NCBI GenBank assembly: GCA_964617665.1
Contig: CAZUAH010000425.1
Coordinates: forward strand, 1 to 12,123
Reading direction: 5' to 3'
Source: JADHUC01 sp964617665
GTDB lineage: Bacteria > Planctomycetota > Planctomycetia > Pirellulales > Pirellulaceae
Length of the DNA stretch: 12,123 nucleotides
Shown here: piece after piece, positions 6,093 to 12,123 of the stretch
Layout: every line of letters begins with the position of its first letter
Position numbering within the stretch: the stretch's first letter is position 1
Made by a program: the position numbers and the translations under genes
Notes under the pieces: model-generated
Database searches by the model: none
The model's input: the letters and a program-made list of their open reading frames with translations, nothing else
Told to the model about the DNA's origin: nothing

Positions 6093-9000
6093 ATGGAACG
6101 AACGACGCGGATGGTGTTGAGAACGATCGTTTGGCTGACGGTCACATGTTGGTGTGCCGCGGGGCTGTCGCAACCGCGGCCGCATGTCGTGCCGGAAGGC
6201 CCGCTTTCCCCGGAAGAGCAATTGACGAAGTTCCATGTTCCGCCCGGATTCGAGATCGAGTTGGTGGCCAGCGACCCGGAGATCCACAGTCCTCTGAGCA
6301 TCAACTTCGACAATCAAGGCCGTCTTTGGGTGACCGACACGATCGAATATCCAACACCACCGAAGGGCCCCGGACGCGACGCGCTGAAGGTGTTCGAAGA
6401 TACCGACGGCGACGGTCGCTACGACAAGATGACGACGCTCGTCGACGGATTGAGCATGCCAACCGGCGCCGAACCGATCCCCGGCGGAGCCATTGTCTTT
6501 AGCGTACCCAGCATTTTTGGCTGCTATGACACGGATGGTGACGGCCAAATCGACCAGCGGCGCGCGCTGTACACCGAGTTTGGCAACATCGACGCCCACG
6601 GCATGAACAACGGCTTCACGCGATGGGTGGACGGTTGGATCTATGCATGCCACGGGTACCGCAATTCGTCGAAGGTGAAGGGAAGCGATGGCCAGACTAT
6701 CGAGATGAACTCGGGTAACGGTTATCGCTACCGCCTGGATGGTTCGCACATCGAATACATCTGGCACGGACAAGTGAATCCGTACGGCATCGCCTTTGAT
6801 TCGCTGGGCAACATTTTCACGGCCGACTGTCACACCAAACCGGCCTACAGTTTGCTTCGAGGAGCCTACTATCCCAGCTTCGGTAAGCCACACGACGGAT
6901 TGGGCTTCGGTCCCAAGCTGATCGAACATTCGCACGGATCGACGTCGATTTCAGGAATCGCCTACTACGCGGCAGAACAGTTTCCGGAGGAGTATCACGA
7001 CAATGTATTCATGGGCAACAGCGTCACCGGTCGGGTGAACCGCGACAAGGTTACGACTAAGGGCTCGTCCTTGATCGGCATCGAGCAGCCCGACTTTGTC
7101 ACCTGCGATGATCGGTGGTTCCGTCCCGTGGAGATCAAACTTGGGCCCGACGGTGCACTGTACATCGCCGACTTCTACGATTGCATCATCGGCTATTACG
7201 AAGTACCGCTTACGCATCCTCGTCGCGATAAGACACGCGGCCGGATCTGGCGGGTCGTGTACCGTGGAACTGACGACGAACCGCGAAAGCTGCGCAAGCA
7301 ATGTGACATAACGAAACTTGATCTGGAGCAACTCTGGACGCGGCTTGCCATCCCGAATCTCTACGTCCGCCTGTTGGCCACTCACGAGATCGTAGACCGG
7401 TTTGCGGCCGATGCGGTCGAGCCGCTCAGCAATTGGATCGTCGGACCGTGCGGTCCTTTCCAACGCGCCCACGGATTGTGGATCCTGGAACGATTGGGGG
7501 CATTGGACGACGAACTCGTCGACCGTCTGGCACAGGATGAATCGCGATTGGTTCGCGTTCATTTGGTCAAGGCGTTTGCCGAGCGGATGGACTGGCAGAG
7601 TTCAAACCTGCCGGCGGCTGAGTTGGTTCGGACTATGCTCTTTGATCCTGACGCTCTTGTTCGTCGTGCCGCCGCTGACGCAGTGGGACGACATCCGCAT
7701 TCGGTACATGTGCCTCTCTTGCTTCGTCTATGGAGCGAAACGCCGGCCGAGGATACTTTCCTGATCCACACCGTACGTATGGCACTCCGCGATCAACTTC
7801 TGAATACCGAGGTTTTCCGCGAGCACGCCCATTTTCGCGGCGACGCGGATCGGACGAACCGGCTGTTGGATGTTTTGCTCGGCATTCGCAATGCGGAATC
7901 GGCGGGATTCGTACTGAGCGCATTGAAAGCCGGCAAATTCGATTCGAACCGACTCGGCGAGTTCGTTCACCATATCACGCGCTATTCCGCTGATGAGCAG
8001 ATCGACGCGGTCTCGGAGTACGTGCTCACTTGGCAAGACGCCGAACCCGGACCACAATTGAGCGCCTTTCGATCTTTCGGTCTAGCGACGGCAGAGCGAG
8101 GGCGCCAAATCCCCAAACCGTTCTATCCATGGGCGGAACGGCTGGCCAGCAAGCTGCTGGAGTCCGGTGATCGGAATCGCTTGACGGAAGGGATGCAATT
8201 GGTCGGCGCACTCCGTCTGCCCAAGTTGTACGAGCCTGTCGCACGAATCGCGGTTTCGACGGATCGCCCTGTCGAGTTGCGGATTGCCGCAATCCAAGCG
8301 TGCATCGCCACCGCCGATCCGCGGCGGGTGGAACTGCTCGACACCATATTGGGAAATCCATCGGAGACGATCGAATTGCGGCGGGGTGCAGCTTTGGGAC
8401 TGTCAACGGTCAATACGGACGCAAGCCGTCAGGTATTGCTCGAACGACTGAAGACCGCGCACCATCAGTTGGCGTCTGCTATCGCGGCGGCGTTGGTTGG
8501 CAGCTCTGCGGGTGCCGAGATGCTATTGGCCACGATTGCCGAAGGCAAGGCATCGCCACTGTTGCTTCGAGAATCGGGCGTGCAACGCCGGCTGGAAGCG
8601 GCCAACGTACCGGATCTATCCGCAAGGGTGGCCAAGCTGACGGAGAAGCTTCCGCCGCAGGACCAAATGACAGCCCAATTGATCGCCAAGCGGCGTGACG
8701 CATACATTGGCTCGAAACCTGACAGCAAACTTGGCAAGACTGCGTTCGAGAAACAGTGCGGTATTTGCCATCAAATGGCTGGCGAAGGGAAGAAATTTGG
8801 CCCAGATTTGGACGGTATCGGCGTACGTGGACTGGACCGTCTGCTGGAAGACCTGCTGGCCCCCAGCCGAAACGTCGATCCGGCCTTTCAGACAACGATC
8901 GTGATCACCGACAGGGGCCTCACGCATACCGGTCTGGCGCTTCGCGACGAAGGCCAGATACTGATTCTTGTCGACTCGGAAGGCAAGGAGCTACGCATCG

Positions 9001-9176
9001 GTCATGGCGAGATCGACGAACGATACGCGTCCGCCCTTTCACCGATGCCCAACGCCCTCGAGAAGACACTGAACGAGAAAGACTTCAACCACCTAATGCG
9101 ATTCCTGCTGGACGCCACGGAGCAACCCAAGTCACCAGACGACGCAGATAAGCAGGCTGAGGCGTCTGGCGAGTGA
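6093..9176 (+). CDS. PVC-type membrane-bound dehydrogenase with HEAT repeats and C-terminal cytochrome c
   Basis: 1027 residues from the ATG at 6093. Residues 1-26 are a signal peptide (hydrophobic core, then CAAGLSQ). Residues about 35-390 form the PVC dehydrogenase propeller, related in fold to sorbosone/glucose dehydrogenases: KFHVPPGFEIELVASDPEI, GRLWVTDTIEYP, HSHGSTSISGIAYY, WFRPVEIKLGPDGALYIADFYD and RGRIWRVVY. DTDGDG motifs occur at 103-108 and 146-151 and resemble calcium-binding loops. Residues about 400-860 are helical HEAT-like repeats. The C-terminus is a cytochrome c with haem motif CGICH (889-893), FGPDLDGIG and a likely axial Met at 985 in SPMPNALE. Expected role: oxidation of a sugar or alcohol outside the cytoplasm with electrons passed to the fused haem; the substrate is unknown. 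It is followed 64 bases later by the ThuA-like gene. Length and domain order fit the family fully. Confidence 0.93.
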   Translation: MERTTRMVLRTIVWLTVTCWCAAGLSQPRPHVVPEGPLSPEEQLTKFHVPPGFEIELVASDPEIHSPLSINFDNQGRLWVTDTIEYPTPPKGPGRDALKVFEDTDGDGRYDKMTTLVDGLSMPTGAEPIPGGAIVFSVPSIFGCYDTDGDGQIDQRRALYTEFGNIDAHGMNNGFTRWVDGWIYACHGYRNSSKVKGSDGQTIEMNSGNGYRYRLDGSHIEYIWHGQVNPYGIAFDSLGNIFTADCHTKPAYSLLRGAYYPSFGKPHDGLGFGPKLIEHSHGSTSISGIAYYAAEQFPEEYHDNVFMGNSVTGRVNRDKVTTKGSSLIGIEQPDFVTCDDRWFRPVEIKLGPDGALYIADFYDCIIGYYEVPLTHPRRDKTRGRIWRVVYRGTDDEPRKLRKQCDITKLDLEQLWTRLAIPNLYVRLLATHEIVDRFAADAVEPLSNWIVGPCGPFQRAHGLWILERLGALDDELVDRLAQDESRLVRVHLVKAFAERMDWQSSNLPAAELVRTMLFDPDALVRRAAADAVGRHPHSVHVPLLLRLWSETPAEDTFLIHTVRMALRDQLLNTEVFREHAHFRGDADRTNRLLDVLLGIRNAESAGFVLSALKAGKFDSNRLGEFVHHITRYSADEQIDAVSEYVLTWQDAEPGPQLSAFRSFGLATAERGRQIPKPFYPWAERLASKLLESGDRNRLTEGMQLVGALRLPKLYEPVARIAVSTDRPVELRIAAIQACIATADPRRVELLDTILGNPSETIELRRGAALGLSTVNTDASRQVLLERLKTAHHQLASAIAAALVGSSAGAEMLLATIAEGKASPLLLRESGVQRRLEAANVPDLSARVAKLTEKLPPQDQMTAQLIAKRRDAYIGSKPDSKLGKTAFEKQCGICHQMAGEGKKFGPDLDGIGVRGLDRLLEDLLAPSRNVDPAFQTTIVITDRGLTHTGLALRDEGQILILVDSEGKELRIGHGEIDERYASALSPMPNALEKTLNEKDFNHLMRFLLDATEQPKSPDDADKQAEASGE

Positions 9177-9240
9177 ACTGACGCTTTTTGTCATTTGCGC
9201 GCTGGCCCACGGTCAGTGCGTTTCACGAAAAGGACCCAAC

Positions 9241-10041
9241 ATGAGACGTTCCAAGAGATGCCTTTTTTTGTTCGGAGTCTCCTTGATTCCGTTTGCCACG
9301 TTGAGCGTTCGCACGTCCGCCGAGGAGCCCGACTCCTCGATACGCGTGATCATTCTCACGGGGCGAAACAACCACAACTGGAAAGCGACAACACCCAAAC
9401 TTCAAGAGTTGTTGGAGAAGTCCGGTAAGTTCTCCGTCGACACGACGATTCCGCCTCAGGGGCTGACCAGCAAGAACCTTGAGAGGTACGACGTGATTCT
9501 CAGCAACTGGAACAGTTGGGGCGGCGGTTCAAAAGAAGCCGAAGCCGAGTGGACCGACGAGGTGCGCGAGGCGTATCTTGCTTTCGTCCGTCAAGGCAAG
9601 GGGCACGTTACGATTCACGCTGGCGGCAGCTCGTTCTACGAAGGCTGGCCGGAGTACCGCAAGGTGTCGTTAGTGTTCTGGAACCTGGGCGCAACGGGCC
9701 ACGGACGTCAGCATGACTTCAAGGTTCGTTTCGACCAGCCACATCACGCCGTCACGAATGGCTTGAGCGAATTCACGATCCGCGACGAACTCTGGAACAA
9801 ACCGGGAGTCATCCAAGGGGCGACCGTCTTGACATCGGCCTATTCCGACAAGCAAAATGAACCCAGAGGCACCGGCCAGTGGGAACCGTCGGCGGTGATC
9901 GCGAACTATGGCCAAGGACGCTGTTTCGCAACACTATTGGGTCACGATGGGAATGTCATGGAAAACGAAGGCTTCCAACGACTCCTCGTGCGCGGCGTTC
10001 AGTGGGCTGCCACCGGAAAAGACGCCTATACCGACCGATGA
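9241..10041 (+). CDS. Exported ThuA-like protein
   Basis: 266 residues with AAGGA (9230-9234) six bases before the ATG. Residues 1-27 are a signal peptide ending near TSAEE. The rest is one ThuA-like (trehalose utilisation) domain of glutamine-amidotransferase-like fold: IRVIILTGRNNHNWKATTP opens it, YDVILSNWNSWG follows, then GKGHVTIHAGGSSF with His126, and IRDELW (180-185), where many relatives have DELY. The C-terminal GRCFATLLGHDGN and FQRLLVRGVQWAA are typical of the family's end. ThuA proteins are linked genetically to 3-keto-disaccharide breakdown in rhizobia, but the reaction of exported planctomycete members is not settled. It is the second gene of the plus-strand pair, 64 bases after the dehydrogenase and probably on the same transcript. 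Confidence 0.9.
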   Translation: MRRSKRCLFLFGVSLIPFATLSVRTSAEEPDSSIRVIILTGRNNHNWKATTPKLQELLEKSGKFSVDTTIPPQGLTSKNLERYDVILSNWNSWGGGSKEAEAEWTDEVREAYLAFVRQGKGHVTIHAGGSSFYEGWPEYRKVSLVFWNLGATGHGRQHDFKVRFDQPHHAVTNGLSEFTIRDELWNKPGVIQGATVLTSAYSDKQNEPRGTGQWEPSAVIANYGQGRCFATLLGHDGNVMENEGFQRLLVRGVQWAATGKDAYTDR

Positions 10042-10295
10042 GTCGGGTGTGCCACTGTGAGAGAATGATCTGAATCGGAAAGAAACGCACTGCGTGCAAG
10101 TCTGAAACGTCTGTAGAAGGGGTTTCAGAATCTGTCTCGATGTACGACCGCCTTCCAAGTCCGTCGTACGTGGTCTTGAGATGCCCTGTAGCAATACCGC
10201 ATATTGAATACACTAGGCAAGTAGTGTTTCGCCGCCTGCCGCAACATGAACGACGTTCATTGTAAGAAAACAACCGAAAGACCTCGTGCTCACAT
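10042..10295. other. Convergent intergenic region with four inverted repeats
   Basis: Both neighbouring genes end here. Four separate inverted repeats lie within 160 bases: TCTGAAAC/GTTTCAGA (10101-10108 with 10122-10129), GTACGAC/GTCGTAC (10142-10148 with 10163-10169, extendable by a T-G and an A-T pair), ACACTA/TAGTGT (10210-10215 with 10222-10227, followed by TTTC), and the near-perfect palindrome ATGAACGACGTTCAT (10246-10260). None has the long T-run of a classic terminator. Together they probably end transcription from both sides. No gene is seen. Confidence 0.5.
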
Positions 10296-11573
10296 TCATC
10301 GATCTTCACTAGTCTCGATTCCAAATACTCTCGCCAGCCAGGGCACTGCCAGCTCGGGGTGGAAACGGTGGTTCGGAACGTCGACGTTGGCATACTCGAA
10401 GTACTCTTGCGCGCTGAGGCCTTCCGGAATCGGCTGACCATCGAAAGGCCGCCGGTCGGGGGTGGCGTACTTCTCGTAGTAATAGATTCTCAGGTTTCCC
10501 GGCGCGCCCTGTAGTTCGTAGGCGGCGCGAATTCGGTCAAGCTGATTGGTGCGTCCGCCTTCGGTAAACAGTAAATGGCGCGGGGCCAGCGCAGCCTGGA
10601 TATCCGGCGCGTCGAACCAGGCAAACATCCCCGGAACAATATGCCATGCCGTAGATGAGTAGCCGCTCATCGCGATGGACTGTTCCCGCCAGTTGCAGCA
10701 GAAATCATTGTGGATAACGGCGCTGACCAACTCGGGGTTCAGCAAACCAACGATGTCGGCGGGATCGGAGCCAAGCGAAAGGCCGCAGGTGGCGATGCGG
10801 CTTGAGTCTACGAAGCTCTGCCTCGCTAGCCACTTGAGGATATGGGTCTTTTGGAAGACGGAGATGCCAAGGTAATTGCGGCCGGCCCAAATCGCGCTGT
10901 TTGAGACTTCTGTGACATTGCGAAGCGGGCTTTGTGCCTCGGCTTTCGCGGGGTGATCGATCGCGAGCGACACCATTCCTTGACGCGCATAGTGCTGGGC
11001 GAATTTATTGTCGCTTCGTTTGCGAGCGTCCCACCGGTTCGGCCAGCCCTTCAGCTCGGGTTCGCCGGCGAGGGATTCCTTGCTGCCGCTGGAACCGGGG
11101 AAACACATGACAGCCGGTGCAGGCGATTGGGCGCCGGCGCCATCGGGCATCAACATCAGAAAAGGCACGACGCAGTACGGCTCCGGGTAGGCCTCCCATC
11201 GCTGCAGTTGATAGCCGTCGCGCTGCTCGATGGAGATGCGTTTGGGCTCTGGCTGCTGGGGAACATCGGGAAACGCCATGAGTTCGAGCACCTTGGTACG
11301 AATCTTCTCTCGCCATACGGGAAACTCACTCGCTTCCATACCAGCGTCGAACGCCAGTTTCGGCTTGTTCGATTTGATGTGCGCTTGCATGAAGCCCGCC
11401 GTATCGACAAAGCGTCCGTCCTCACGATCGCTAACAAAGGTCGTGCGGACGCTCGATTCCGCCGGTTTTTCAGGGATCTCGGCACCGTCTGACCGAGTTC
11501 CCTTCAACATGGCTCCACCGACAACTCCAGCGCCGCACATTCCCACGAAGTCACGTCTTCTTATGTGTTTCAT
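10296..11573 (-). CDS. Tat-exported alpha/beta hydrolase, acetylxylan-esterase-like
   Basis: 425 residues from the ATG at 11573, chosen over an in-frame ATG at 11597 because GGGAGG (11580-11585) lies six bases upstream. The N-terminus HIRRRDFVGMCGAGVVGGAML is a twin-arginine signal, so the protein should be exported folded. The nucleophile elbow is GLSLG with Ser266, preceded by VDSSRIATC, as in the large acetylxylan-esterase/dienelactone-hydrolase-like group common in planctomycetes. A C-terminal NHRFHP (His402 and His405) probably supplies the catalytic His; the acid is uncertain, perhaps the Asp in TNQLDRIRAAY. The N-terminal half has the FPGSSGSKE oxyanion-side loop and DNKFAQHYARQGMVSLAIDHP. 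It may deacylate plant or algal glycans. It is a single gene, convergent with the ThuA-like gene. The hydrolase fold is secure, the substrate is not. Confidence 0.87.
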   Translation of the reverse strand: MKHIRRRDFVGMCGAGVVGGAMLKGTRSDGAEIPEKPAESSVRTTFVSDREDGRFVDTAGFMQAHIKSNKPKLAFDAGMEASEFPVWREKIRTKVLELMAFPDVPQQPEPKRISIEQRDGYQLQRWEAYPEPYCVVPFLMLMPDGAGAQSPAPAVMCFPGSSGSKESLAGEPELKGWPNRWDARKRSDNKFAQHYARQGMVSLAIDHPAKAEAQSPLRNVTEVSNSAIWAGRNYLGISVFQKTHILKWLARQSFVDSSRIATCGLSLGSDPADIVGLLNPELVSAVIHNDFCCNWREQSIAMSGYSSTAWHIVPGMFAWFDAPDIQAALAPRHLLFTEGGRTNQLDRIRAAYELQGAPGNLRIYYYEKYATPDRRPFDGQPIPEGLSAQEYFEYANVDVPNHRFHPELAVPWLARVFGIETSEDR

Positions 11574-11579
11574 TCTCGC

Positions 11580-11585
11580 CCTCCC
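11580..11585 (-). promoter_or_regulatory. Ribosome binding site of the esterase gene
   Basis: The minus strand reads GGGAGG six bases before the ATG at 11573. The next in-frame ATG upstream (11597) has no such site, and starting at 11573 puts the twin-arginine motif at residues 5-7, where a Tat signal should be. Confidence 0.7.
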
Positions 11586-11803
11586 ATTTGAAAACACGGG
11601 GTCATCTGGCTATTCTCTAACCGTTCACGATTTGCGGCACAATAACACGTTGCATACAATGAAGTATTTTATCTGTCACCAGGAAAGGAAGGCTTCTACG
11701 AAACACACGATTCCGAAAGATGAAGACGGGCATGGCGCTGCTCAAGAAAGGCGCAGCAATGAGAGAAGGTGGATTCACGGAATGAACGGTAGAATGTCAC
11801 TTC

Positions 11804-12091
11804 TTGGGGCATATGCCGTCACTCGCCGGAAATGCCGTAGACGGTTGCCCTCTCCAGATGCATGAGGAGGCGGATGCTTTGGCCGCGCAGCGGTTTGAGG
11901 TCTACGTCAGGGCGAAAACAGATCGCCACACACTCGCTAACACTGAAGAAGGACGCGACCCCCCAGACGCTTCAGGCCGCGCCATTGTCACTGCTGGCAA
12001 GCTGCCACAGCCGCATTTCCGGAGGGATGGTCCGCGACGAGGAAAATCAGTTCGGCTATGGGGCTTTGGGCCGGGCGGGGGTGACGGGTAG
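11804..12091 (+). CDS. Doubtful small open frame, no family recognised
   Basis: 95 codons starting at TTG (the first ATG is three codons in, at 11813) and ending in TAG. The middle part (EEADALAAQRFEVYVRAKTDRHTL) looks protein-like, but the C-terminal third is rich in Gly, Pro and Arg, as expected of a chance frame in GC-rich DNA. No Shine-Dalgarno sequence precedes either start, no domain is recognised, and the opposite strand is also partly open. It is listed only so that the region is not blank. Confidence 0.15.
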   Translation: MGHMPSLAGNAVDGCPLQMHEEADALAAQRFEVYVRAKTDRHTLANTEEGRDPPDASGRAIVTAGKLPQPHFRRDGPRRGKSVRLWGFGPGGGDG

Positions 12092-12123
12092 GCCCTGGTC
12101 GGCAACGTCGGGGACCAGCTTGC

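Larger units (their letters stand above)
11574..12123. other. Stretch without a convincing gene
   Basis: The promoter and leader of the minus-strand esterase should occupy the first 100 bases or so, which are AT-richer than the rest. Beyond that, the plus strand has a frame of 95 codons from a TTG at 11804 to a TAG at 12091 with tolerable codon use, but no ribosome site and no recognisable domain. The minus strand has about 50 open codons ending in the TGA at 11819-11821 (reading ECVAICFRPDVDLKP and RGQSIRLLMHLE) without a proper start. One of these could be a gene remnant. A 6-bp inverted repeat, CTGGTC (12095-12100) with GACCAG (12113-12118), lies near the right edge. Confidence 0.4.

Noticed and set aside
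6018..6935. 305-codon open frame on the minus strand opposite the dehydrogenase
   Set aside because: It lies antisense to a securely identified gene, shows no domain, and is explained by the codon bias of the sense strand in GC-rich DNA.
10101..10129. Intrinsic terminator for the ThuA-like gene
   Set aside because: The 8-bp stem has a 13-base loop and no following T-run, so it is kept only as one of several inverted repeats.

Overview
The window looks like chromosomal DNA of a planctomycete, most likely Pirellulales-like. The grounds are family content and repeats, not a database match: two membrane-bound dehydrogenases of the PVC type (one with HEAT repeats and a C-terminal cytochrome c), a 3-keto-disaccharide hydrolase (DUF1080) domain, a very large PQQ-type propeller protein with a methyltransferase-like front end, a ThuA-like protein, a Tat-exported esterase, and several large imperfect hairpin repeats. 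No rRNA, tRNA, CRISPR array or intact transposase was found.

Layout. Positions 1-5735 carry two genes on the minus strand. The methyltransferase-fold/PQQ propeller protein (5735 to 2394) comes first, and 91 bases later a multidomain DUF1080 / sugar-binding-like / PVC dehydrogenase protein starts at 2302 and runs off the left edge. A 357-base divergent control region (5736-6092) holds an 86-base hairpin repeat. Positions 6093-10041 carry two plus-strand genes, a PVC dehydrogenase-HEAT-cytochrome c protein and a ThuA-like protein. A 254-base convergent gap full of small inverted repeats separates these from a minus-strand Tat-exported alpha/beta hydrolase (11573 to 10296). The last 550 bases (11574-12123) contain no gene I can defend.

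How the genes may work together. All five proteins have an export signal, so the window reads as a set of periplasmic or envelope proteins. DUF1080 and ThuA families are both tied to 3-keto-sugar chemistry, and the PVC dehydrogenases have a sorbosone/glucose-dehydrogenase-like propeller, in one case joined to a haem domain. A reasonable inference is a periplasmic route in which a glycoside is oxidised, electrons leave through cytochrome c, and the keto-glycoside is cleaved; the esterase could remove acyl groups from the same glycans. No substrate can be named from sequence.

The most unusual DNA-level feature is a pair of hairpins inside the PQQ gene. Each arm is about four copies of a 7-base unit (GAGTCGA-like in one, GATACGA-like in the other). 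Both are translated in frame: one sits in the linker between propellers and the other interrupts the end of the methyltransferase-like domain.
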